Positions 1 through 7,832 of a DNA stretch of 14,296 nt are shown in pieces (position 1 is the first letter of the stretch; each line of letters begins with the position of its first letter). The notes beneath the pieces were generated by a model that saw only the letters and a list, made by a program, of their open reading frames with translations, was not told the origin of the DNA and searched no databases. The position numbers and the translations under genes were made by a program. Origin of the DNA: DATFRX01 sp035630615 (GTDB lineage Bacteria; Actinomycetota; Actinomycetes; Propionibacteriales; Nocardioidaceae); contig DASQKI010000032.1 of the NCBI GenBank assembly GCA_035630615.1, forward strand, positions 1 through 14,296, given 5' to 3'.

Positions 1-158
1 CTGACCTCGGCCGCCGAGTCGAGTACGCCGTCGCCATCCCAGTCGCCATCGGCCACCGCAGCGGCGTACCCATCAGAAAGTGCCAGTCGGAGCACTAGCG
101 CGCCCGCCGCCGGCGCCGGTGCCGCCCCCGTGACGTTGAGCAGGCGACCGAGGAGTCG
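1..158 (-). CDS. Partial gene edge, possible FG-GAP/calcium-binding repeat protein
   Basis: This minus-strand frame is open from position 158 to the window edge. It encodes a hydrophobic/Ala-rich stretch followed by ADGDWDGDGVLDSAAEV. The DxDxDG spacing and the DWDGDGVLD string are typical of FG-GAP/integrin-like or thrombospondin type 3 calcium-binding repeats, usually found in exported proteins. An in-frame TGA lies at 161-159 and no ATG follows it. The only start-like codons are GTGs inside the frame, so the true N-terminus is unclear and this may be a gene fragment. The plus strand is also open here from 1 to 210, but it encodes low-complexity Ser/Thr/Pro/Ala sequence, which I take as the shadow. 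Function is not assignable beyond the motif. Confidence 0.3.
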
Positions 159-343
159 TCAGCAAAAGTCAGCAACACTCAGCCCATCGAGGCGTAACCC
201 ACCGCACTAGCCGACATCTCGACCGCACGTCAGCGGGTCATCATGGCAACATCCGGCACCCAACGACGCCGAAGGATTGCGTTCGGGACGAAGGGGTCAG
301 CGTACCGGGACACCGGCTGGGCCTGGCCTTACCGCTTGTTTCG

Positions 344-1860
344 TCAGACTTGCGTGACGACGAAGTTGTCGAACTGCACCTCGGCCGCGGCACCGGTCGT
401 CCTGGCATCCACGAAGAGATCGACCGTGCCGACGGCAGGGAGCGGCGCGTGACCGGATTCCTTAGTACTGTCGGTTGTCTCGGCGACCGTCTGGCCGTTC
501 ACCTGGAGCTGAAGGTATACATACGGCTGTCCGTCGGGATCTTCGCCGCCGTCGCAGGTGGCGAATAGCTCGTTGGTGCCATTCTCGTTAATCGGAGCGG
601 AGCGGGGCTCGACCACGTTAGCGCCGCCGGAATCGTCGTCTTGCCTCCAGATGCGTACAGCCCCCCCTTCACTATGAAGGCGTACCACGAAGTTTCAGTT
701 CCCCGACAGGTGATGCCATATTCAGCGGATCCTGTGATCTGGCTATCGACCTTGATGTTGATGCTTGCCGGAGCATCCGGGTACACACTGCTTGCGTGGG
801 GCCCGCCGCCCGCGAGCTCGTTCGCTTCGGCAAAGACGTGGTACGCGTCATCCCTGTAGTAATCGACGCGGCTTCCGTCGTCTTTCCAGCCATGCCATTC
901 AGCGGCCGAGCCGGTGAAGTCGTCTTCGAAAATGACGTCGGGGCCTTGGTCGAGGTTGGCGATGATGACGACGCCCAGCAGGACTAGTGGGACGACGCTT
1001 GCGGCGGTGAGCATCCACGCGCGTCTGGAGGGGCGCCGGCGCGGTCTGCTCCCGGGTTGGTCTTCGTCTGGGGGCGGCGCTGCGTCGCCGGTGGGTGGAT
1101 GTTCGGCGAGCCGGGTCTTTTCGAGCTTGTCGGCGGCTCGTGTGGCGAGTCCGTCGGGGTTGGACGCGGCGGGGTTGAGCTGGGCAAGCTCGTTGCTGGT
1201 GGCCTGCACTGCCGCCCAATCCGCTTGGTCGAACTGCTGGCGGAGGTGGTGTTGCAGTGTGGTGATCTGTTGTTCGCGTTGTTGGTCCTGCTGCCTGGCC
1301 TGCGCCTCTGCGAGAAGCGCGCGAGCGTCGCGGTAGTCGGGCCGGTCTTGTTCGATGCTTGTGAAGGTGTCGAGGGCGGCGGCCCAGTCGTGGCGGTCGA
1401 GATAGTGGAGGCCTTCGGTGTAGCGATCGTCGAGCTGTTCGTCGGCCAGGGCGGCGCGGGCCGCCCTGATCAGGCCGTCGGGGTCAACGTCGGCCGGGTC
1501 GAGCGTGGAGAGCTCCTCTCCCGCGGCGACGACGGCGGTCCATTGACCTGCGGCGTGTAGTCGGCGGATGTCGTCGACAAGTGCTGTCTTCTGCTGCTCG
1601 TGGCGGGCATGCTGCAAGCGGTCGGCGGCGTCCTGGTAGTCACTGTCGATGCCGGCGACGCGTTGGAAGGCCGTCACCGCGGTGTCCCAGTCGTCCTGCT
1701 GCTCGGCCACGGTCCCTCGGTGGTACCAGGTCGTGAGGTCGCGGCGCTGTCGGGCCTCCTCGAGCCGGCTGCGCACTCGGTCATCGTCGGGATACTCGTT
1801 GGCCGCCGCGGCGAACCAGTCGACCGCTTCCTCCCAGCGGCCGGCATAGAAGGCGTCCAC
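344..1860 (-). CDS. TPR-repeat single-pass membrane protein with outer lectin-like domain (frameshifted)
   Basis: Residues 1-250 hold repeated helical hairpins of TPR type (AFYAGRWEEAVDWF, then WDTAVTAFQRV and WAAALDTFTSI). Residues 255-280 are Pro/acidic then Arg-rich, and residues 282-302 form one membrane helix. The Arg-rich flank predicts TPRs inside and the C-terminus outside. From about 307 (VIFEDDFTGSAAEW) a jelly-roll, LamG/DUF1080-like fold begins, a type that usually ends with a VxFDNF motif. The uninterrupted frame leaves this fold at residue 400 and stops at 499. The -1 frame supplies the expected end (AVRIWRQDD through QFDNFVVTQV, stop 346-344). The switch is at seven G (661-667 on the plus strand as C). 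An eighth G gives KGGAVR and about 505 residues. The GTG at 1860 has a Shine-Dalgarno-like AGGGAG directly abutting it, too close to work normally. The frame is continuous with the upstream CHAT gene apart from one TAA. Confidence 0.75.
661..667 (-). other. G7 homopolymer at frameshift point
   Basis: On the coding (minus) strand the codons read GTG AAG GGG GGG CTG. The protein fold is recovered only by moving to the -1 frame within or just after this run, equivalent to eight G instead of seven. Possible explanations are an assembly under-call, phase variation by slipped-strand mispairing, or -1 slippage during translation or transcription. The sequence alone cannot separate them. Confidence 0.7.
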
Positions 1861-1869
1861 TCCCTGCAG

Positions 1870-3381
1870 TTAACGTCGGTCGGCCGTGGGCACGCGCTCC
1901 CCAGCCGGGTGTGTGGACTCGGCGGTTTCTTCGATGGTCGCCGAGGTGCTGGCGGTGGTCTGCTCAGAGATGGTGGAGCCGTCCGGGGCGCGGGCGGTCA
2001 CGGTGATCAGGTGGTGTGCATCTGGCTCGGCGGTCTCTCGCCAGCGGACGATGTGTCTTGTCCCAGGTGTGAGGCGGACGGGCGGGGCGAGCTGGTCGCC
2101 GGATTCGTCGCGGGCGGTGATCTCCTCCAACGTGCATCCGCCGGTGTTGGCGATCGTGAGCTGCCAGGTGATCTGCTCCCCGGACCGCGTCGGCGCGGGG
2201 CTCTGCACCAGGTCGACCGTCACGTCGCACTCGGCAGTCTCCGGCGCGACCTGCTCGGGCAGCGGGGTGGCCTCTTGGAAGTCGAACAGGTGTGCGTCGG
2301 TGGCACGCAGGAACAGCACCGGGGTACCGAACTCGACATCGTGGCGGGCGGCGAAGATGGCCTTGCGGACCTGGGCGAGGGCAGCGTCGACCGGGTAGCC
2401 CTGGACGAGCGCCTTGTAGAGGCTGCCGCCGAAGGTGACCGCCGCCTCGTCAGTGATCTCGAATTGCATACTGATCACCGCCGGGATACCGACCTCAACC
2501 AGGCTGGAGGCCACCCCGGAGAACGGGTCGACATGCGAGGTGCGGGCACCCTCACAGGAGTTGAGCACCACTAGCCGCAGGCTGTGCTCGTCTTGGAGCA
2601 GCGTGCCGAGCTCCTCCCCGGTGACCTCGTGTCGCAGCCCGTCGTCGTCCTCGAGTAGGAGGATGCCGCTCTCGGTGCGCTCGTCGTAGGCGCCGTGCCC
2701 GATGTAGTGCAGCACGTGGATCTCACCCGGGCGGCTGACTGCCTCGTGCAGCTCGCTCAGTGTGGCTCGCGGAAGCCACTCCAACCTCACCAAGCCCGCC
2801 TCGGACAAGGGCGCCAGCGCGTCGGCGAGCCTTCGCTGCTCACCGTCCACGTCCAACGCGGTGACCCCCTTCGGTCGGCTCACCATCCCGAGGATGTGGA
2901 GCGGGAGGGCTACCGGAGGCGGCCGGCGGACGTACTTGAGGTCCAGCGAGCGCACCAGCGGCGTGTAGATCGACTGAGCAAGGAAGCTCGGACGCTCGAA
3001 CAGAAACTCCCACGGCACACTCATCAACGTCGGAACCTCAGTGAGGCAGAGCGTCACCCGCAATCCGTAGCCTCGAGCATCGGCGCCGCTCCGCGCCGCT
3101 CGGTACAGATCCCGAACCTCTTCGGCCACCAGCGCATCGAACAACCGGCCACCGAACTCCTTAGCCCGCTCCATCTGCGGGGACCGGAACTTCCGCACGT
3201 TCCGCCGCGGCTGCCCCACCTGCAACACGAAATTGTCCAGCTGCGTCTCATCAACCGGGAGCCGGAACGTGCCAGACGCCCGCGACCCGTCCGGCGCAAC
3301 TGCCTCAACCCGGTACCCGCCGCGTTGACCAGGCCGCACCCGCAACTGCAGCTCCTCATACACGGGCAGGGAATCGGTCAT
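1870..3381 (-). CDS. CHAT-domain (caspase-fold) protease with C-terminal Ig-like domain
   Basis: This 503-residue protein is a predicted cysteine protease of the CHAT family (clan CD, related to caspases and separase). The catalytic dyad is visible: His229 in HYIGHG and Cys276 in VLNSCEGA. Other family features are PWEFLF (123-128), the GIPAVISMQFEITDEAA core (298-314) and the closing GTPVLFLRA (352-360). The N-terminal 150 residues form the common alpha/beta lead-in. Residues 384-470 (CDVTVDLV, WQLTIANTGGCTLEEI) resemble an Ig-like/DUF11 or CARDB fold, followed by a Thr/Ser/Glu-rich linker. I chose ATG 3381 because it overlaps the TGA of the Trypco1 gene (ATGA), implying translational coupling. 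A start seven codons upstream is possible but lies inside the neighbour. The gene ends with TAA at 1872-1870, and the same frame continues straight into the TPR gene. CHAT proteases commonly act as effectors in bacterial immunity. The substrate here is unknown. Confidence 0.9.
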   Translation of the reverse strand: MTDSLPVYEELQLRVRPGQRGGYRVEAVAPDGSRASGTFRLPVDETQLDNFVLQVGQPRRNVRKFRSPQMERAKEFGGRLFDALVAEEVRDLYRAARSGADARGYGLRVTLCLTEVPTLMSVPWEFLFERPSFLAQSIYTPLVRSLDLKYVRRPPPVALPLHILGMVSRPKGVTALDVDGEQRRLADALAPLSEAGLVRLEWLPRATLSELHEAVSRPGEIHVLHYIGHGAYDERTESGILLLEDDDGLRHEVTGEELGTLLQDEHSLRLVVLNSCEGARTSHVDPFSGVASSLVEVGIPAVISMQFEITDEAAVTFGGSLYKALVQGYPVDAALAQVRKAIFAARHDVEFGTPVLFLRATDAHLFDFQEATPLPEQVAPETAECDVTVDLVQSPAPTRSGEQITWQLTIANTGGCTLEEITARDESGDQLAPPVRLTPGTRHIVRWRETAEPDAHHLITVTARAPDGSTISEQTTASTSATIEETAESTHPAGERVPTADRR

Positions 3382-3710
3382 GACGCCGCATCCCTCGACC
3401 ACCGCATCAAGACACGGAAGTTCGCCTCCCCACCAGCCCGGGCGATGATCACATTCGAGTCCGCCGAGATCTTCACCGCGAACTCCACCTCGACCTGCTC
3501 GGGCCAGTCCGCGCTCTCCCGCAACTTCGTCACCACCCCCTGGATCACCGGGCCGAGCTTGCCGAGCACCTGCTCAAGGCCCTCCCCCGCGTCCGAAATC
3601 ACCGCCGCTGATCGACCACCACCCCGCGTCACAGTCCCAGCCACCGGCTCGGCGACCTCGACCAAGACCACCCCGCCCTGATCCGACTCGAACCTCACCA
3701 GCTCACTCAT
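3378..3710 (-). CDS. Trypsin-co-occurring domain 1 (Trypco1/CU044_2847-type) protein
   Basis: This 110-residue protein begins MSELVRFESDQGGVVLVEV. Its most diagnostic parts are the VEVEFAVKISADSNVIIARAG segment and the following EANFRVLMRW end. These match the Trypco1 family, small effector-associated domains found beside or fused to trypsin-like and CHAT proteases in actinobacterial conflict systems. The family role is inferred to be recruitment or coupling of the effector; no catalytic residues are seen. I chose ATG 3710 because family members normally begin with MSELVRF. An upstream GTG at 3749 is open but adds 13 residues of non-family sequence. The stop overlaps the CHAT start by ATGA, so the two are almost certainly made together, with this the first gene of the operon. 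Confidence 0.85.
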   Translation of the reverse strand: MSELVRFESDQGGVVLVEVAEPVAGTVTRGGGRSAAVISDAGEGLEQVLGKLGPVIQGVVTKLRESADWPEQVEVEFAVKISADSNVIIARAGGEANFRVLMRWSRDAAS

Positions 3711-4904
3711 CGCACACCGCTCACCCGCAGGACGCAACCCCTCGCGCACTCGGCAGCGCGGCCAGCGCGCAAGACACCACAGCCACAGATCGACATGAAA
3801 CCGACACAGCCGGCGTCCTGGCAGCCATATCCATCACGCCTCCCGCCGCAAGCACGAGCAACGAAAACCGCTACCCCTGCTCACACGGTGCCGCCAGCCA
3901 GTCGTAGCCGGTAAAGTCAAACGACCCTCCGCCGCCAGCCACGGCATACACCGTTGCTCGGATTCGAACCGAGAACCATCCGAATACAAGGAGGATGCTC
4001 ACCGTTGACTCTGGTTTCCTCCAGGCGTCAGGAGTTCGGTGACGGCCCCCACCAGAAGCGCCGAGCACCCCTGGTTACCACCAATTCATGCCACGAGCCA
4101 TGCTACGCGCGACTATCGCGCCATCCTCGGCATCCCAGAATCTAATAGCGATCTCGCAGGACGGGCTCGGCCGTCACTCTAGGTCATCAAAATAGCGGCC
4201 AGAGCACTTGGGCAGCCTCACGAACCCGACGATCCCGTCATCTGCGAGGCGCTGGGGGTCCGATTCTCTGACGCTCGTCGCCGTCCGATTCGTCAGCTTG
4301 CGCGCAGAGGGGCGATCCTCCGTCGCCATCTTCGACCCTGGGACCGCGGACGGGCCTGTGGACAGCGGGTACATGCATCAGGAAAGCATCACCAGCAACG
4401 AGACGAACCGCTACCGGATGACACGAGCCGGCATGGACCTGCAGGTCAGATCGGCCTCGGTGGTGTCGCAGCACCCGCCGTCAGCGGATGGCAACTCTGA
4501 TGAGGAAAGGTCTGACGCGAGTGAGCTCCTATTTGTAAGGCAGACAGGCGCTCAACGCTGTGCAAACCAGCGGGTTGAGCGTGAACCGGCCGTGCGCAAG
4601 TCGATAGTTACGGGCTCACTGATCACACCGTCCTCGGGAGCCCGGACTCCACACGAAGCCTGCGCTCGAGCTCGTCGCGCCGCCTCGTAAGCCCAGGTTG
4701 CCGGCCTGGCAGCTCCTAGCAAACAAACTGGGAGTCCACCAGCCACGTCGAGGTGCACACGTCCGGGTGACCAGGTGACTTTGGCGGCCGGGTCTGGGCC
4801 GGTACGCGGTAATGGTGTGCATTGTGCGTCTCGACGTGGACTGGTGGGAGGAGCACGATATGGGGGTAGTCCGACACTCGGGGCTTTGACGTTGGGAGAC
4901 TCCG
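3711..4904. other. Gene-poor interval of about 1.2 kb
   Basis: No open frame here has a recognisable protein. The longest, a TTG-initiated 160-codon plus-strand frame at 4208-4690, encodes low-information Ser/Arg/Ala sequence without motifs. A minus-strand frame ending at 4174 (RLADDGIVGFVRLP near its end) is short and unrecognised. The interval contains the tRNA-like remnant at about 3950-4014 and must also hold the promoter of the Trypco1 operon (reading left) and of the gene at 4905 (reading right). A short inverted repeat, CCAGG/CCTGG at 4693-4709, has no T-run. The composition is more mixed than in the flanking genes, as expected for decayed or transferred DNA. Confidence 0.5.
3950..4014 (-). 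pseudogene. Degenerate tRNA-Thr(TGT)-like sequence
   Basis: On the minus strand there is a perfect T-arm: CTCGG, loop TTCGAAT, CCGAG (3973-3957). A five-base variable loop, TGGTT (3978-3974), precedes it. A seven-base anticodon loop, CTTGTAT (3990-3984), carries anticodon TGT at 3988-3986. The anticodon stem pairs in only three of five positions (TCCTC with TCGGA). The D-arm region (GTCAACGGTGAGC) pairs only partly. The acceptor 3' strand would be CAACGGT, but no matching 5' strand is present and there is no CCA. The 3' half is therefore well kept and the 5' half eroded, as in a decayed tRNA or an attachment-site copy of a tRNA 3' end. Confidence 0.45.
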
Positions 4905-6809
4905 ATGAGGATTGCGCGGTTCGTCGTGATGTCCGGGGCTGGAGTCGTCGCGCTTGTCGCGTCGAGTGGGGTGGTGGCCATCGGAAGCCTTCCTCCGGCG
5001 GCGGACTTCGCCGTGACGGATGACGGCTCGTACACGCGGCACGACGGCGGGGTCGACCAGGCCATCGTGCACTGCGGAGACGGCGCGACCGATGAAGCTG
5101 GCGACGACGTCCCGGATGACGGTGACGTCGACTCCAACGACGGCGGCAACCGTCGGCAGGGCAACGAGCCGACCGTGGCGATCGACCCGACCGATCCCGA
5201 CGTGATCGTCGCCGGCTGGAACGACTACTGCCAGACCGACCTGGCGGCCGGCTGGATGGGGCTCGGGTTCTCCACCGACGGCGGCCGCAGCTGGATCAAC
5301 TCCACGCTGCCGGGCTACCCGCTCGACGACTCGGCCGAGGGCAGCGTCTCCCCGTTGAAGGGCCGCACCGACTCCGGCGACCCGCTGGTCGCGTTCGACA
5401 ACGACGGCCGGCTGTTCGTCGGCGGCATTGCATTCAACCGGGCGCATCCGCAGCTGGGTTCGGTGTTCGTGTCGACCTACGGCGCCGGGCCCGGGCCGTC
5501 CGGGCCGAGCGGCCAGCTGCCGAAGGACTACCTGCGGACGCTGATCGTCGGCCAGAAGGGGACGCCGGGCATCGCCGGGATCTTCCAGGACAAGCCGATG
5601 CTGGAAGTCGATCGCAGCACGGCGAGCCCGTTCGAGGACAACGTCTACTTCTGCTGGTCGAAGTTCCAGGGCAACGGCCGCAACAAGATCTACTTCGCGC
5701 GATCCACCGACCACGGCGTGTCCTTCTCGAAAGGCATGACCGTCTCCGACGGCGTCGTGCAAGGTTGCGACATCGCGGTCGAACACGACGGCGACGTCTA
5801 CGTCTCGTGGCGCACCTTCGCCTCCAGCGGCTCCGGGCAGGTCAGCGGGATGGCGTTCGCCCGCTCGGCCGACGGCGGTGCGACGTTCGACAAGCCGCAG
5901 CGGATCGCGGCGTTCACGCCGTACTTCCCCAACATCGGCGGCGTTCGGGACTGTGGCGACGGACCGTTCACCTGCGCACCGCCGTCGTTCGTGTTCCCCC
6001 GGATTCCTCTCGAGCCAAGACTGACCGCTGACCAGACCGGCACCGTCGACGGCGTATTCGCGACATGGAACGCGATCGACCCGGCGTCGGTGGTGCCCAG
6101 CAGCACGGCATACTCATCTGCCGACCCCGGAACGGTGGGCCGTTCACTGGTGTACGTCGCGAAGTCGACCGACGACGGGAGTACGTGGTCGGCCGGTGTA
6201 CCGGTCGATCCGTCGCCGTCCGACCCGGGACATCAGTTCTTCTCCGACGTCGACGCCTACGCCGGCCAGCTGGTTGCGGTGTGGCAGGACAACCGCACCG
6301 ACGACGCCTACTCGGTGCAACTGCCGCTCGGCAACATGCTCGACGGGCAGGGTCGGGCCGTGTCCAGTGGCACCGACGTCGTCGCCACCTACGCCGCCAC
6401 GTCGACCGACGGCGTGACCTGGACACCACTCGGACAGGTGTCGGCGACGACGCACCAGCCGTCGTACGAGATGTTCGGCAGCCGCGACATCCCCTTCCAG
6501 GGCGACTACAACTGGGTCGCGATCGCCGACGAGAACGGGCCGGACGCCGGCGGCCTGTTCGGCTACATGGCCTGGACCGACAACCGTAACGTCGTGCCCG
6601 GCGAGGACCCGCGAGAGACCGAGGAGCAGGCCGGGTTCGTGGACGGTTTCGACGTCCTGCAATGTCGGATCGACCTCGGGCGCTCGCCGGACGAGGTCAA
6701 CCGTGACATCCCGCTCGCCCGGGCCGACGCGCCCTACACCGGCGACAATTGCGGCAACGCCGGAGGCCTCGACCAAGACATCTACGGACAACGGATCTCA
6801 CTGGACTGA
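4905..6809 (+). CDS. Secreted sialidase-type beta-propeller protein (Asp-box repeats)
   Basis: This 634-residue exported protein has an N-terminal signal sequence (MRIARFVVMSGAGVVALVAS, hydrophobic to about residue 30). A short Asp/Gly-rich segment follows, then a propeller fold marked by Asp-box/BNR motifs: STDGGRSW (123), STDHGVSF (267), SADGGATF (321), STDDGSTW (421) and a degenerate STDGVTW (500). PTVAIDPTDPDVIVAGWND near residue 90 is also typical of the sialidase superfamily. I do not see the catalytic Arg triad clearly enough to call an active sialidase, so it may be a glycan-binding or other exo-glycosidase-like protein. The ATG is preceded by GGGAG at six-base spacing. It appears monocistronic and faces the convergent gene at 7005-7718. 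The coding sequence is intact. Confidence 0.85.
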   Translation: MRIARFVVMSGAGVVALVASSGVVAIGSLPPAADFAVTDDGSYTRHDGGVDQAIVHCGDGATDEAGDDVPDDGDVDSNDGGNRRQGNEPTVAIDPTDPDVIVAGWNDYCQTDLAAGWMGLGFSTDGGRSWINSTLPGYPLDDSAEGSVSPLKGRTDSGDPLVAFDNDGRLFVGGIAFNRAHPQLGSVFVSTYGAGPGPSGPSGQLPKDYLRTLIVGQKGTPGIAGIFQDKPMLEVDRSTASPFEDNVYFCWSKFQGNGRNKIYFARSTDHGVSFSKGMTVSDGVVQGCDIAVEHDGDVYVSWRTFASSGSGQVSGMAFARSADGGATFDKPQRIAAFTPYFPNIGGVRDCGDGPFTCAPPSFVFPRIPLEPRLTADQTGTVDGVFATWNAIDPASVVPSSTAYSSADPGTVGRSLVYVAKSTDDGSTWSAGVPVDPSPSDPGHQFFSDVDAYAGQLVAVWQDNRTDDAYSVQLPLGNMLDGQGRAVSSGTDVVATYAATSTDGVTWTPLGQVSATTHQPSYEMFGSRDIPFQGDYNWVAIADENGPDAGGLFGYMAWTDNRNVVPGEDPRETEEQAGFVDGFDVLQCRIDLGRSPDEVNRDIPLARADAPYTGDNCGNAGGLDQDIYGQRISLD

Positions 6810-6910
6810 CACGTCCCGGCTGCGCGGTTCGGCGTCGCTGATGGCGCCGTTCGTTGCTGAATCCCTCTGGGCGGCACCGAGTGCCGTCTCGGGACGGGTC
6901 CCCACTCCCG

Positions 6911-6933
6911 CTCGACATGACTCCAAGGTCGAG
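6911..6933. terminator. Weak hairpin between convergent genes
   Basis: CTCGAC at 6911-6916 pairs with GTCGAG at 6928-6933 across an eleven-base loop. It lies in the 195-base gap between two convergent genes, where a terminator is expected. No T-run follows on either strand, so this is a position-based guess. Confidence 0.2.
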
Positions 6934-7004
6934 TTCGGCGCGTCGGTCACTCCCGGGACCGCGCTCGGCCAGCCGGACGCGTGAGACGGACGTCAGGCTG
7001 AGGC

Positions 7005-7718
7005 TCAGTCGTCGGCGGGACCGTTGCTCGAACCGTCGGAGCTGGCACCGTCGCTGGACTCGTCCGCGGTCTCTGTTCCCTCGCCGGCCGCCCCTGTGGA
7101 CTGCTCCTGGCCGTCGGTCGCATCCGAGGCAGTGCCGGTAGCGCCGATTCGACCGGAGTCCGGGGCCGACACCGGCGGCTCACCGTCGTGCTCGCCGGCC
7201 GAGCCACGGTCCTCGACCCGGCCATCGGAGGCGACCCCCGCGATCTCCTTGCCCTTGTCCGCACCCTCGGCCGTGCTGTTCTTCGCGGTCTCCGAAACCT
7301 GCGTGCCGTGGTCGGCGGCCGGCGGCACCTCGGCCGGGGTCTCCTCGGAGCGGCCGTCCCGGTCGCCGTTCTCCTCGGCCCTCTCTCCTGCGGGAACGGA
7401 GACGCCGACGGTCTCCAGCAGCGAGCTGGCGGTCTCCTGGGCCGGGCCGGGCAGCACACCGGCCGCCGCGGCGCCGACACCGCCGGTGACCAGCACGCCG
7501 GTACCGATCGCAGAAGCCACCGCAGCGTTCGCGGAGACGAGGTGGGACAACATCGAGATCCTCCTTGGGCCCTGAGGGGATGCACGGAACGCTGCCAGCA
7601 CTTCGTCCTCACCGGGCAGCAGGTCGGCCGTCTCGACCGGTGCCGCCGCAACGGCGAGGAGTGTCCGGACGCGTGAGTCGAACGCCGGGTCGTCGCTGCT
7701 GCGCCTGTGCTCGGTCAT
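7005..7718 (-). CDS. One-helix membrane protein with acidic disordered C-terminal tail
   Basis: This 237-residue protein has an N-terminal cytoplasmic segment with ADLLPGEDEVLAAFRA (31-46). A small-residue hydrophobic stretch follows at about 62-90 (the Ala/Gly/Val-rich SANAAVASAIGTGVLVTGG region), then a long Ser/Glu/Asp/Gly/Thr-rich tail to the end with no predicted fold. The N-terminal motif resembles actinobacterial proteins encoded directly after ECF sigma factors, possibly anti-sigma-like, but no sigma factor gene is present here. ATG 7718 has GAGGTG just upstream. It is read divergently from the GvpU-like gene, sharing the roughly 115-base gap 7719-7832 as a control region. Function is unknown and the sigma link is inference. 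Confidence 0.7.
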   Translation of the reverse strand: MTEHRRSSDDPAFDSRVRTLLAVAAAPVETADLLPGEDEVLAAFRASPQGPRRISMLSHLVSANAAVASAIGTGVLVTGGVGAAAAGVLPGPAQETASSLLETVGVSVPAGERAEENGDRDGRSEETPAEVPPAADHGTQVSETAKNSTAEGADKGKEIAGVASDGRVEDRGSAGEHDGEPPVSAPDSGRIGATGTASDATDGQEQSTGAAGEGTETADESSDGASSDGSSNGPADD

Positions 7719-7832
7719 GTCACCTCAGCTACCGACGGAGCCATCCGATCTGTTACACCCACCGGACCTCACCGATTTGCGTCTACAGCGGTCGTACATT
7801 GGTCGTATGCCGGATCGGCGACGAGCGACGCG

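Noticed and set aside
1..210. Plus-strand open frame at the left edge
   Set aside because: Low-complexity Ser/Thr/Pro/Ala with Arg-rich end; the minus strand's DxDxDG motif is the more protein-like reading.
1600..2574. Long plus-strand frame of 324 codons across the CHAT/TPR junction
   Set aside because: Antisense shadow of high-GC genes on the minus strand; no motif, while the minus frames show clear CHAT and TPR domains.
2695..3681. Plus-strand frame of 328 codons
   Set aside because: Antisense to CHAT and Trypco1; composed of Arg/His/Pro-rich shadow sequence.
4174..4374. Minus-strand 66-codon frame ending RLPKCSGRYFDDLE
   Set aside because: The end looks protein-like, but it is short, overlaps another open frame and has no recognisable family.
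4208..4690. 160-codon plus-strand frame starting with TTG
   Set aside because: No Shine-Dalgarno, no motif, and low-information Ser/Arg/Ala composition in a gap where other frames are also open. Not supported as a gene.
4693..4709. CCAGG/CCTGG inverted repeat upstream of the sialidase-type gene
   Set aside because: Short stem without a T-run or obvious promoter context; not convincing as terminator or operator.
4716..5786. Minus-strand frame of 356 codons opposite the sialidase-type gene
   Set aside because: Asp/Val/Arg shadow of a well-supported plus-strand gene with Asp-box motifs.
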